Shown piece after piece: positions 1 through 12,148 of a DNA stretch of 64,000 nucleotides. The number at the start of each line of letters is the position of its first letter. Position 1 is the first letter of the stretch. Below the pieces are notes generated by a model that saw nothing but the letters and a program-made list of their open reading frames with translations, searched no databases and was not told where the DNA came from. Origin of the DNA: Gymnogyps californianus (Eukaryota > Chordata > Aves > Accipitriformes > Cathartidae); contig NC_059471.1 of NCBI RefSeq assembly GCF_018139145.2, forward strand, positions 206,045,494 through 206,109,493. Direction: 5' to 3'. Made by a program: the position numbers and the translations under genes.

Positions 1-602
1 TTACTGGCATAATAACTAAAATTATTGCTTTTCGTGGGATAAATTAAGGACTATTCTTATATTAATAGTAAATAAGATGTCTTTTATAAAACAACTGTTA
101 TGGAGCTCTTCTGAGGCAAACAAAAATTTGATAGAAGAAAAGACAGTTCTGCTTAGTACATTATTCATAGGTGTACGGGTTGAATTCACTTATTTTCAGA
201 ATTTTGCCACATCTTTAACAGTTATGAACAAGCTTTTCTATGTCTGCATTTCTTATAGTGTTCCACACTGCTAAAATCCCTCTTGCTTTTGTGTATTTGA
301 AATGCATTTATGTCCTTATGGATTATCAACAAACATGGTTTCTTCTGTCCTGGTTTTGGCTGGAATAAAGTTAATTTTCTTCCTAGTAGCTGGTATAGTG
401 CTGTGTTTTGGATTTAGGATGAGAATAATGTTGATAACACACTGATGTTTTAGTAGTTGCAAAGCAGTGTTTATACTAAGTCAAGGACTTTTCAGCTTCT
501 CATACTGCCCTGCCAGTGGAGGCTGGGGGTGCACAAGAAGCTGGGAGGGGACACAGCCGGGACAGCTGACCTGAACTGACCAAAGGGATATTCCATACCA
601 TA

Positions 603-625
603 TGACGTCATGCCCAGTATATATA
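603..625 (+). promoter_or_regulatory. LTR core promoter: CRE palindrome plus TATA box
   Basis: TGACGTCA at 603-610 is the full consensus for CREB/ATF factors. It sits seven bases upstream of TATATATA at 618-625. The pair lies at the expected end of U3. Activity is inferred, not shown. Confidence 0.6.
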
Positions 626-726
626 CTGGGGAAATTGGCCAGGGGACACCGCAGCTTGGGGATTGGCTGGGCACTGGTCAGCGGGTGGTAAGCAATTGTA
701 TTATGCATCACTTGTTTTGTACATTC

Positions 727-770
727 TATTATTATTATTATTGTTGTTTTTATTATTATTATTATTTTCC
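727..770 (+). repeat. ATT-rich microsatellite inside LTR
   Basis: Runs of ATT with a TTG interruption. The LTR at 63420 has a similar ATT run in the same region, so this appears to be an ancestral part of the LTR subtype rather than a new expansion. Confidence 0.75.
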
Positions 771-895
771 CTTCCTTTTCTGTCCTATTAAACTGTCTTT
801 TTTTTTTTTATTTCCTCCCTCATCCCACCAGTGAATGAGTGAGTGGCTGTGTGGTGCTTAGCTGCTGGCTGGGGTTAAACTGCGACAGTCCTTTT

Positions 896-913
896 TGGCA
901 CCCAACGTGGGGC
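896..913 (+). other. Retroviral primer-binding site, lysine tRNA type
   Basis: TGGCACCCAACGTGGGGC lies eight bases after the LTR end. It equals the lysine-1,2 primer-binding site used by betaretrovirus-like elements except for A at base 900, where the consensus has G. That is a CpG to CpA change typical of methylated old DNA. It places the element in retroviral class II. Confidence 0.85.
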
Positions 914-1225
914 TCAAAGGGTTTGAGATAACAACAGATTTGATTGGAATGTGCCAGATCAAATTTATAGCTATTATTGCTGCTTAGCTATTAATTGACA
1001 GGCTTCTGTGCTTGCCATGGGGCTTGCTTGCCTTACTGTGTATTAGAGTCTAGTGCTCGTTAGTGGCTGCTTTTTGCTTTTCCTGCTTGCTGTACTGCTT
1101 ATCGTCTTACTCTGCTGTGCCTGGGAACATTTTGATAACAGCAATGGCCATGCGCCTGGGCTGGCAGATGGCCAGGGCATCGCTGCTGTACTGGAGCTCC
1201 AGTGTGAACTCGAGTTGAAGGGACT
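914..1225 (+). mobile_element. Provirus leader region, non-coding
   Basis: Sequence between primer-binding site and minisatellite. It has several short frames broken by stops and no capsid or nucleocapsid zinc-knuckle motif. It is slightly richer in G and C than the flanking intron. No function can be assigned. Confidence 0.6.
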
Positions 1226-1835
1226 GTGACCTGTGGATGAGTCCCTGTGGAAGTAGGACACCCAAAGCGTCTGTGGCTGTGGATAAGCCCATGCCAGAGC
1301 AGGTACATCTTGAAGTGTCTGTGGCTGTGGTTATGTCTGTGCCACAGCAGGTATACCTCTGAAGGGATTGTAGCCCCCGGATAAGTCCATGCTGGAGAAG
1401 GTACACCTTGAAGCACCTGTGGCTGTGGATAAGTCCATGCTGCAGCAGGTACACCTTGAAGCACCAGTGGCTGTGCAAGAGGTCATGCTGGTGCACCTCA
1501 AAGCGTGTGGCCATGGATAAGCCCACGACAGAGCAGGTACACCCCTGGAGGGACTGCAGCCATGGATAAGGCCATGTTGGAGCAGGTCTACTTCTGAAGG
1601 GACTGTGGCTGTGGGTAAGGCCGTGCTGGAGCAGGTATACCTCTGAAGGCATTGTGGCCCATGGTTAAGGCCACGCTGGAACAGGTGCACCTCAAAGCGA
1701 CTGTGGCTGTGGATAAGTCTATGCCGCAGCAGGTATACCCCTGACGAGACTGTGGCGCATAGATAAGGCTCCACTTGGAGCAGGTACGCCCCTAAGGGAC
1801 TGCAGTCTGTGGATAAGTTCAAGCGGAGCAGGGGC
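1226..1835 (+). repeat. 48-bp minisatellite in provirus interior, about 13 copies
   Basis: Tandem units of about 48-49 bp with recurring CTGTGGCTGTGGATAAG followed by a GAGCAGGTA-like core. I count about thirteen diverged copies, one shortened near 1468. The period is a multiple of three, and one plus frame is open for 144 bases at 1374-1517. Long minus-strand frames across the array (up to 181 codons, 1107-1652) are by-products of the repeat. No known domain is seen, and I do not call a protein. Confidence 0.85.
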
Positions 1836-2142
1836 AAGGGGAGGAGTTCATTGCAATGTTAAACCCTATAACCTGGCCCAAAGGGACCACGGGTGGAGAT
1901 TGTAATGGAAATACCTTTAAGTTGTTGTAAGCTGGGATTTGATTTGGATCTTATGGAAATTACTATAGCAGGAATCCCTTGTTGCTAGCCAGGCTAGGAG
2001 CAAGGGGAGGAGTTCATTGCAATGTTAAACCCTATAACCTGGCCCAAAGGGACCAGGGGTGGAGATGGTAGTGGAAATACCTTTAAATTGTTGTAACACA
2101 TGATCTGAGCTGCATGTTATAGAAATTACTATAGCAGGAATC
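1834..2142 (+). repeat. 166-bp tandem duplication in provirus interior
   Basis: GCAAGGGGAGGAGTTCATTG starts at 1834 and again at 2000. The two copies run in parallel through the motif AAATTACTATAGCAGGAATC, giving a 166-bp period. They differ at scattered bases, and the second copy diverges after about 2142. Confidence 0.9.
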
Positions 2143-2496
2143 ACCTGAACCAATGAAAGACAAGTCTTACAAGAAGCAGTGCAAGTGCAGCAGTGGCCTG
2201 ACTTGAGCTGGCTTTGGTGCCCAATAACTCCACACAATACACCACCTCTCCTGTCCTGAGTGACCACCATAACATATGGAGCCCAAAGTCATGGACTAAA
2301 TGAACTCACTGGATATTTTGTGGACAGTTGTGGACATTTTAAAGACATTTTATAGGGTGGTCCATAGACAAAGGGAATGATATCTGTGTATTGTATTATA
2401 TCAAAGGATGGGAAGGGTCATGGGGGTTAATGAGGATGTATTGGATAGTGTGGGAGCTGAGCATGATGTAAATGGTACAGAATAAGGGGTGGAGAA
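2143..2496 (+). mobile_element. Provirus 3' interior with polypurine tract
   Basis: Non-coding sequence leading to AAGGGGTGGAGAA at 2484-2496, directly abutting the TG of the following LTR. This is the position and composition of a retroviral polypurine tract that primes plus-strand synthesis. No reading frame of note is present. Confidence 0.7.
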
Positions 2497-3118
2497 TGTG
2501 CTGGTTTTGGCTGGGATGGAGTTAATTTTCTTCATGGTAGCTGGTATGGGGCTATGTTTTGGATTTGTGCTGAAAAGACAATAAATGTGCTGAAAACAAC
2601 AAATTGTTGATAACACAGGGATGTTTTAGTTACTGCTGAGCAGTGCTTACACAGAGTCAAGGCCTTCTCTGCCTCTCACCCCACCCCACCAGCAAGTAGG
2701 CTGGGGGTGCACAAGAAGTTGGGAGGGGACACAGCCGGGACAGCTGACCCCAACTGACCAAAGGGATATTCCATACCATATGATGTCTTGCTCAGCATAT
2801 AAAGCTGGGCTAGGAAGAAGGAAGGGGGGGTACGTTCAGAGTGATGGTGTTTGTCTTCCCAAGTAACCGTTACGCGTGATGGAACCCTGCTTTCCTGGAG
2901 ATTGCTGAACACCTGCCTGACGATGGGAAGTTGTGAATGAATTCCTTGTTTTGCTTTGCTTTCTTATGTGGCTTTTGCTCTACTTATTAAACTGTCTTTA
3001 TCTCAACCTATGAGTTTTCTCACTTTTACTCTTCCAATTGTCTCCCCCATCCCAATGCAGGGGAAGTGAACGAGCAGCTGCGTGGTGCTTAGTGGCCGGC
3101 TGGGGTTAAACCATGACA
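2497..3118 (+). repeat. ERVK-like LTR, subtype B, 3' of provirus
   Basis: Begins TGTGCTGG and ends CATGACA, 622 bp. TATAAA lies at 2798-2803 and ATTAAA at 2986-2991. The CRE-like site is decayed to TGATGTCT. TGTGCTGAAAA occurs twice 20 bp apart (2566 and 2586), a local duplication absent from the same-subtype LTR at 53041. The segment after the TATA box matches that LTR and not the 5' LTR at 346. Confidence 0.92.
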
Positions 3119-6100
3119 TTTTCTTACAGTATATATACACTGAAATATTCTTGTTATTTCTGGTACTGCTACTGTGTATGTTACTTCTAAAAGGCAATTC
3201 TACCCATAGCATGCATTACTCTTACACTCTTACATTATTAATACTTCATAATGACGTCTTACCATAACCTTCAATCATGCGCCTTAACATATCTGGGTTT
3301 TGGAAATAATATTGAAGCTGTTACATTTCTGTTTATGAGCATTGGCATTGTTAACCAATAAACATTTCAAGTACATTTTCAGTCTACTGATATGCTGCAC
3401 TGGCTAAGAAATTTTGCTGATCTAATAAGGAGATGGGAACAGCCTTTGAAGCCAGTGATCCATGAAGTCTCCATACAAGTTTTGACATATTAGAGAGATG
3501 ACAGTATACTGAGCCAACCCTTCTATTGGAGAAGCCGTAAAAGACAGCACACACATATACACAGTTTGTGTGTTCATCACAGCTTTGTTATTCTGCATTT
3601 TATAGATTTGCACATATTGTGCCCATTCAAAGACCATCTATGAACTTCATTCCAGAAACTGGAAAAGCAATGTGGATTGTTTTGCTGGGGCACATCCTCC
3701 TGTGCTACATGAGTCTGCCTAACAGAGGCTGGTGGCTTTCACCCTGTGCAGGAACACGTCTTCCTCTAATACATAACTATCGTTATTTTACCTTACCCCA
3801 ATATCTGTGTTGGAAACAAGTTTTATCTCCAATGAAGTTATCGTTCTGGGCCAAATCAGAATTCCTTTAATCAGTACAGTAAATTGGCATTCTGCTAAAA
3901 AGAAACAAAGTGAAATCTTTAGGATTTGGCTCTGCTATTATACAAAGACGTCCAAATAAATGAGTTTGGTGTGCTTCAGGCAGACACTCCCTGCCTCAAA
4001 CAGCAATGCATTGATGGAATTCACTGAAATTTTATTACAAATTCAGAACTCAATGCCAATCTCACTGAAGTTAATATGACTTGGACTGTTAATTTGTGTA
4101 AGAGTGGAAGTGAGCCTTGTATTCTTCTTTCTCTCATTCTGCATTGAATAGTGTCACCTAGATTGCCATGGAACTTTACCACAGGTAAGCTGCAAAATGT
4201 GCAGCAACTGTTTATGTACCATTACGTATATTTAAAATAGTTCATATCTATAAAGATGGCTTGGTCTTTCCAGCAGTTGCTCAAAAAGGCATAAATAGAA
4301 AAGGTCAAAATAGTAATGGATTTGGTCCTATTGAAACTAAATATTTTCATATTTGTAAAACTGGTGAAAAAAGAGATTTGTAGAGTTTTTATCATGAACA
4401 TACTGTTGCTTTTCTACAGCACTTTGGAATACAACAGTCATTCACAGTTGTCACGGAAGTGGTAGACAAAGAAAGGCATATTCAAAGCCTAAGTAGTAAG
4501 GAGGTCACAGAGCATCCTATTTCTATTCTGAAGCTTTTATAACTTAGAAATCTATTTTAAAACTAAAAAAAATAATGTGTGCTTCAAAAAAAAGAACTAT
4601 AGAACTATGCTTTTCTAAGAATATATACTGGTGTCACTTTTAGATTATATCCTGTCCAGGTTGGAATCACAACTATTATTTGCTTACACCAGAACAAAAA
4701 GTTTCTGACTGTTTTCACTGGTTTTCTCATTACTATGAGAAAATATACCCCCTCCCAACAATACTGAGTACTATAATGAACAATACAAAGACTGAGTGTC
4801 AGGCAAGTCTCCACTTGGCCTCTTTCTCCTCTGGTTTACCTGGATGTTTCTGATTCTTTGGAATTCATACAGTAGAAGGTAAATTGACTGAATCAACCCT
4901 TCTAGTGAAGAAGTGGTGAAAACCGACACAAGTACGCAGAGTCTGTCTTTTTATCTCAACTAAATAAGAAATCCCTTCTTTAAAACATTTTTCTGGTAGA
5001 GACAAACTGGTACATAGTAGCCATGGTTAGACAATCAGCATAGACTGACTCAGCTAAACTATAGAAACTTAACTAAATACAGAGTGATTTTTTCAAGACA
5101 AAAAAAGAAATAATAAAGAAATCTGCAAACCAATCTATTAATGTTGAGAATCATTAAAAAGAAGGCTGATATGTTTCAGAGGCCTGGTAACCAGTGTTGG
5201 TAAGGAGAGAAAATTCATCTCCCAGAACATGCATGCTCACATAAGTTGCTTGATCTATGGAAGGATTCAAAAATCGTCTCTTAGTGGGGGGAACTGAAAA
5301 TTTCTTTGCTCTGGTTGGTATAATTGTCACCAGTAAACTTAATCACTGCAGACTTAATGTACTCAGGAAGACTTGTGACAGAATGATTAGCAAAATCCTT
5401 CCCTGAGGAAGGTACTACAGTCATGAGGAATTAATCAGGAAACAGGGGGTGTAACTTTGTAAGGTCATGTCCAAAAGTCTTTGTATGGGAACAGGAGAAA
5501 CAGCGTCTGTAAACTAGGTATACTGTCTAATGTGTTACCTATTATTTGCCATAATACATAGACAGATAATATATTATCTATTATTTGTCAGAATGCACAT
5601 CTGGTGATTGGGAAACCTGGGAATCAAAGACAGGATTTATACAGAAATTGGTCTGTTGAGTTTATTTTGTTTTGCATTTAGTTTTAGACTTCTTGGCTTC
5701 AGTGAACTTGTCATCTGTGATCAGCGAATGACGTGACAGACATTGCATAGTCATGACTTTGGACCTCTTTTCAGCTAGGTCCTCAGCTGGTTTGAGGAGT
5801 TATGCAGACTTCCCCAAACAATATTTCACCTTGCTGTCCACTTAGCTCTGATAGCTGGTATTAGAAGACACCTCTCAGTATCCCTCGAGGGACAGAAGAG
5901 CACTGTGAATTAATTTAACCTAGCAGTTCAATCTCTACAAACTTGCTACACGCTAATGAAATTACATGGTCAAGCAATGACAGACTTGTGCTACACTTAA
6001 GCTCCTTTAATGTTAGTTTCAAACACCTAAGGTAACAAAAAGATACTTCATGAAAGGCTTGTTATTTAATGAATCTCTGACAAACGTAAAATTGTGGTGT

Positions 6101-7302
6101 TGTACTTGTATTAATGTTTATGTAACTTCTACCATTAAGTGTCAGACAGTGGGGAAAAAAGTAGAAGAGGAAAAGACTATATATTTTCCGTTATTTGACC
6201 TTGTTTAATGGAAATCTTTGTTACAAGTTCTGTATTGATATAACTCTTTATGAAAATTTATTTACTTTCCAATGGGTACTTTGTACTGATTAGGTGAGAA
6301 AGAATTACCTTCTTTCCTGCTATTTATAACACAGGTAATGATTTTCTTTGGAGTGAATAGCTTCTTATTTATCTTCAGATGCTTTCCTTGACAGGGACAA
6401 AGTCAGGACAAAAAGGTCTTCATTGCTTCTTTTGCTACAAGGTAAAAATATGGGGCTGCTTCCTGTAGATGGTTCTACTCACCCAGGTATTCTCATATGT
6501 ATGGGTCATATTTTTCTTATAAAGAGTGTTCCCTGTCTTTTTGAAGATTACAGTAAAAAGACCTATCCATTACTCAGTTATCTTAAATACTATTGTATTT
6601 CTAAGAAGCACCTAGTTTAAAATAGTATAGCATTATTCTGGTTTTATGAAAATGCCCTGCTATGTAACTGCCCTTCCATTTATAGTAGTTTCACTTTCAG
6701 GATAGCTGTGTTTTGGAAAAGGTTTAAAATCGGATGAATCATCAGTTCTCCTAGGAAGCACTGTTCTGCAATAAGCTGCTGGCTCTTTGCCCCATATACA
6801 GACATTTTCTAATACAGTCATTAGGACAGTTCCTATCCCTCTGTCATACTACAAAATTAATGAGTTTTTTTCAATAACTTTACAAAGCCCATAAGACATG
6901 AAATAGCAAATCCTTCCTGTTTTACTTAAATAGTGAGCTTTCAACCTCTGATATAGATTGGTATTTGCAGGATCACACATGCAAAGGAAAAGTGTCAGCC
7001 TTACAACTGATTTCTGTTGTAGAGTTTATTTCTCCTATGTTAGAAAGCAGTTAGCTGAAATTTTGTGGAAATCTCCTCAAGTATTTGGTATAAAGAACTA
7101 GTGTTTCTTTCCTGTAAGTGCAATGTATTATCCTGTTTCTCTTAACCAGTATATTATACTAAAATTACAATGAATCTATCTGCATTTAGCTTTTACATAT
7201 TAAAATATTTTCATAATTGCCATATGGCTCTTCACAAATTTCTGATAACAGTAGCAATGACGCATTTGTAATGGGATGTCCCAGTGCAATTCCATCAAAT
7301 TA

Positions 7303-7632
<330 letters not shown>

Positions 7633-8834
7633 CTACATTTGTTGAAGCTGACAGAGGTATATGAAATGCATGTTTAAGATCGTGCCAGACGTTCTTTGGA
7701 TCCATATTATTTATTCTCACTAATGAAAATGTATCTTACTGCTATTTTTTTATGTTACTAGAAAGACCCTCAGTGACACCAGGCATTCAGAGGTAACGCA
7801 TATCTTTGATGTGCATTTTGTATGGCTTCAAACAAAGCCTTGTCTACAATTAATCTGCTTCATGATCTTTTAAACATTTATTTAGTACACAAACTAATAA
7901 ATCTGTAAGTAAATCTTTAAGGGTTATATTCACATTTCTTGTTTCAGTGCCATAAGTGGATTTGATAAATGGTTCGGCTTAAGGGACTGAGTGATTCAAA
8001 TCACCTGCTAACCACGCTGTCAAACTGCAAAGGTGCTTATATTTAGTTATTGCCTCTATCGTCATCTCTGGATGACAGGACTCCATAAATGCCGACACAC
8101 AATATTTCATACATGCTGAGAAGTGACTTGGCTTCGCTAGCAGAAGTTGACATGTTAACAGGGAAGCATCTGAATTTGACCTAATTTCCTAATGGTCCAG
8201 TTTATTGTGGTCGGGCTATCCCTACTTTGACTGAAACCACTAAATAAGTCTCAAAAGTCTATGTGAAAATGGGAGAGTTTTAGGTCCTCCTCAGTCTCAA
8301 GAGTGTTTGAAACATCTTAATCAATCCTTTATCAATATTGGTGATTACATCACACTCACAGGGTTTGGTTTCAAGACTGTTGACACTGGGAAGTGGCTAG
8401 AAACCAGATCTTCCACTTCCTGGACAAAAGTTTAACATTATGATATTGTGCAAAAGATGCTGTCTCTGCCTCAGTTATTAATCCACCACCTTAAACACTG
8501 TATTGTGACTCTCATATTATGAAGTAGTGATTCAGACATCTCTTCACGTCAGCTAACATAAAATCTATTTCATCTACATTTTGATGTGTATTATTCAGAC
8601 ATCTGCATTTAAACCTCTTGAATCATTTTATAAGACTCATTGTGAGATTAAGAAAACTAAATGTAATTGCCTACATTTCTGCCATATATATAAACTATTA
8701 CAGTCAATAGAGATCTCATAAATGGTGGAAGCAAGAGAGCTATACAGCTGCCTACCTGCTAAGAGCTCAATTCAGTTAGCCATGCATAGGTCTCTGTGGG
8801 ATGCCTCAGATATCCATGTGAAGCTAGCAGATAT

Positions 8835-8888
8835 GCAAAGGACAAAATATCCCTTGCATTGCCCCAAATGCACAAAATTGTCCTTTGC
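8835..8888. repeat. Inverted repeat with 11-bp perfect arms
   Basis: GCAAAGGACAA at 8835-8845 is exactly complementary to TTGTCCTTTGC at 8878-8888, with a 32-base loop. The same stretch also contains an imperfect direct repeat, CCCTTGCATTGCCCC against CCTTTGCACTGCCC. There is no tRNA or microRNA-like extended stem, so it is reported only as a structural repeat. Confidence 0.55.
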
Positions 8889-9860
8889 ACTGCCCAAAAT
8901 GTAACTGTCTTAATCTCATACTGAATCCCACTCTATAGCTAGATCCAATGGAGACTTCTGTGCAACAAAGAGCACATTAGAAGTGCAAGGTTCTCTCAGT
9001 GACAGTGACAGGACTGCCATGCTCTCAGTGATTCCTACTGGCCAGTGCTCAGCTTTGCCAAAGCACTGGGTGGCCTTCAGCGTTGTCCAAACTCCTTGCT
9101 GTCAGTGGAGACATAGTGGTGCCTTAGTTAGGTTATCTGGACTGCTTGTCATAGACACCTTTCTCTCCTCACAGGCAGCCTGAATGTCTATGGCAAAGAG
9201 TGAATGAGCCCGAGAAGCTAATATTTCAGTAGCTAACATCAGGAATATGTTTTGATAAATCTATAAGACACTTTCCCCCATTTGTCTGATTCCAATTCCC
9301 TTTTCATCTCAACATTTAAAACTAAAACTCATCTTATTTGGCTGTTTGTTTCTGGGAATTTCATATTTGCAGAAATGGGTTCGTTAGGATTATTACTATT
9401 GTGTTTCAGGGACGGTATGGTTAAAGCACTCAGACACTTGGATTGTCCATAAATATGTTGAATTTACTCCCCATGGAATATCTGACCCCTGGGGATGCAG
9501 CAGCATCCTCAAAGATCTCCAGCCCTTTGTGAGAACTGTGCAGAAGCACGGGGATTCTGGCAAGCCCCCGAGCTCCTAGGAGCTCTGCTAACAGCACAGG
9601 CATCAGATGTTTGATCTGCATGTGCTCTCCTGAGGAATTTTTCACTCCCAAAGTCTATTGACAGGAACTGTATCTTCCTCATAATACACTTTGGCAAATC
9701 AAGGCGATGTTATTCCTAGACATGGCACAGGGAAGAAGCTGGCATAGTAGATAAGTACCTCTAGCTTACTGTTTCTTCAATACTTTTTTATGTAGCTAAA
9801 CTAGGATTACCAGAAGTTTATCAATCAGACAAAACACAAGTTACATAAAATGTGGAGGTA

Positions 9861-9943
9861 AGCCCTGCTTTGAGTGGAAAGTTGGACCAGATGACCTACT
9901 GAGCTCCCTCTCAATCTAAATTTTCAATTATTCTATGATATTA
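9861..9943 (+). mobile_element. CR1 LINE 3' end fragment
   Basis: Contains GTTGGACCAGATGACCT followed by a CTC-rich stretch and ATTCTATGATA, the conserved terminal segment and end repeat of avian CR1 elements. Only about 80 bp remain, as is usual for 5'-truncated CR1 copies. Confidence 0.75.
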
Positions 9944-12128
9944 AGTGTTAATACACTGCAGTTTGTTTTAAACACATGGATATTCAGCAGTCATATTCAG
10001 CGGGGATGACTGCAAATTCTCACAGGAGGTCCAATAACAGACTCAGTTATCCCTGTGTTTCTCTACTTTGGTCACGGTCTTTGGTCAACTTGCCTAGAGA
10101 AGTGTAATGGACTAAATTTCAGATTCTGAATCCCTCTCTTGAATTGGAAGCTGAAGACCTGATCTTTCTGCCCATACGTGACTTAGTCATATTCTTTTGG
10201 ATACAGTACATATATGATAATGTTTGCATATGCCCTGCACTATGAATTGAATATTCTGTCTAATCTGCTTCCCCTATTTCAAATGAAATGCATGGTCCAA
10301 TTATAGACTAATTCTGTATCCTTAAAACACAGCTTAACTCTAGCCTGTCTGTTCTCCAGTCAAATTGCTGATCACCTATCCCCACATGTAAGGTAGCCAT
10401 GAGATGTACTGTATTTAGAGCTGCAGATGTAATCATTATCTTGTTCTATAACACTCCAAGATTTCAAGTAGTTCCTATTTTGCTTCAGGATGAAACTAAT
10501 GGATTTTTGTGGCAAAACCGAAAGACACAGAACTCCACTTTAGAATCACCAGTGTGCTACTGTAAACAGCAGCTTCTTAATTTAGTCTCCCTGAATCTCA
10601 GTTTCCCACTGATTTTCTTAGGTGACTAAATAGCTACTGGTAATTCTACAGTATGTTTTCCTTTCTCCATTTCTCTTGCACCCCATGGTTTTACCGGATA
10701 TTCCAGCATGGAAATGAGGAATCTTTTCTCCTGAAAGTTGAACTGAAATGGGTAAATTACACAAATGAACGTTTTTAAGGAAAAGCAGATTTTCTAGAAA
10801 ATTTCTTGCCAGTTCTACCTATACCTGCTATGTCTGTCCGACAATGCCAAGAGATAATACTGCCACTTAGATGGTAACATGGCAGATTCCACCCTCTTTT
10901 TTTATAATCCTTAGGGAGTCTGCTCCAAGAGCTCTGCATTGTATTGTATACTGAGGGTTGTACTCCTATAAGATGTCAACCACTCACTTCCTTCAAAAAA
11001 TGGAGAAAAGAGCAAACCATGATCACTAGTTGCATGTGTTCAGGGTGACTCTTACCCCAGGTAAGAGTAAGCAGTTTCCATCCCCACCAGAACTTTACTG
11101 CTCTTGATAAAATCTTACTGAGTCCCATTTCCCTCCTGCATCTGTTCTCATTCCCTCAGCCCGGAGGACGTGAGATCTTGCAAATGGTTAAAGCAATTCC
11201 CTGGCTAATGGAATAATCAATAGTTATCACCTCTTTTACTCCTTCACCCTGGAGGAAGTGAGTTGCTGCTATTAATACTTCTGCCGTCCTTTATACCTTT
11301 CTGTAAGCACCATAGGGTTTGCAATGTGCAGGTTTACAGACTTGGAGGCAGTTACTGGAGAACCTTAAACACCCATCAAGGTCTGAACATTGAGGTCTAT
11401 ATATAGGAATCTTATAGACCGTAGGCAATTTTTCTTTTTCCTTGCTTTTAAACTAATGTACATTTACTGTTCTTAATAGATTTTGTCTTTAACTACATTC
11501 ATATAGACAGATAAGCAGGCCTAAAAACTATGGCGATTCAAGACTTAAAACAAAGGATTAATTCCAAGCCTCATATTTTTACAAAAACACAACACCTCTT
11601 GTTGTAGAGCATCAAGGCTTAATAGGACACACTTGCTACTGCTTATAATATTTAGCCTTTTGTTAATGTAAAATGAAAATAGGAACCCAGTTACCATTTT
11701 GTTACCATGGTAACATATGAAAAAATAATCTTTGAATTCCACAATGAAAGAACATGATACTTTTAGATCTTGCAGGATCAAACCCACTAAGGGATATTTC
11801 CACTATGCATATTTATGACAAATACAATCTATTGTTGCTGTTGAACAGAAGACACAAAAGGAGTAGCTTGCAAGTAACCATGACCAGTCCATACAAGCAA
11901 GTGCTGTCACACAATGTGTAGGTACCTTAGAAATTACAGGAGCTTGGTCTACAAAATCTGGACTGATACTGACCTTCTTTGATTTCATGAGCACTGCTTG
12001 CATCATTCATCAATTTGCTCTCAAAAACAATATTAAGGTCATTCACTGAGCAACTACTTTGTCTGGATTTATAACTTCAAGATGGATAGTTGGTACAGTT
12101 TAGAGAGATTTAAGCTATGTGGCTGATC

Positions 12129-12148
12129 TTTTTTTTTTTTTTTTTTTT
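12129..12148. repeat. Poly-T tract of 20
   Basis: Uninterrupted run of T followed by five A. No retrocopy body or target duplication was recognised next to it, so it is treated as a simple repeat. Confidence 0.85.

Larger units (their letters stand above)
346..887 (+). repeat. ERVK-like LTR, subtype A, 5' of provirus
   Basis: Begins TGTCCTGG and ends TGCGACA, giving the standard TG...CA ends and a length of 542 bp. U3 holds a palindromic TGACGTCA at 603-610 and a TATATATA box at 618-625. A T-rich and ATT-rich stretch follows, then the polyadenylation signal ATTAAA at 787-792. The LTR at 63420 shares the same distinctive segment after the TATA box, including CAGCGGGTGGT, which defines this subtype against the LTRs at 2497 and 53041. 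Confidence 0.92.
346..3118 (+). mobile_element. Non-autonomous ERVK-like provirus with mismatched LTRs
   Basis: An LTR at 346-887 is followed by a lysine-tRNA primer-binding site. Then comes about 1.6 kb of interior lacking any gag, pro, pol or env reading frame, a purine-rich tract, and a second LTR at 2497-3118. The order LTR, primer site, interior, polypurine tract, LTR is that of a complete but gene-less retroviral element that would depend on proteins from relatives. The two LTRs are of different subtypes. They agree in the upstream U3 part and at the last roughly 30 bases but differ completely between. TTTCTT occurs at 339-344 and 3120-3125, one base outside each LTR edge, and may be the 6-bp target duplication, though the sequence is T-rich. 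Orientation is antisense to MAGI2. Two adjacent or recombined elements remain a possible alternative. Confidence 0.8.

Noticed and set aside
1107..1652. 181-codon minus-strand frame, longest in the window
   Set aside because: It is the antisense of the 48-bp minisatellite in the provirus. Overlapping long frames occur in other phases over the same array, and no domain is seen.
10560..10640. Possible MIR fragment (CTGAATCTCAGTTTCCCACTG)
   Set aside because: Only one phrase matches. No second MIR landmark lies in order nearby.
12129..12148. Poly-T as the tail of a processed pseudogene on the minus strand
   Set aside because: No recognisable gene body or target duplication adjoins it.
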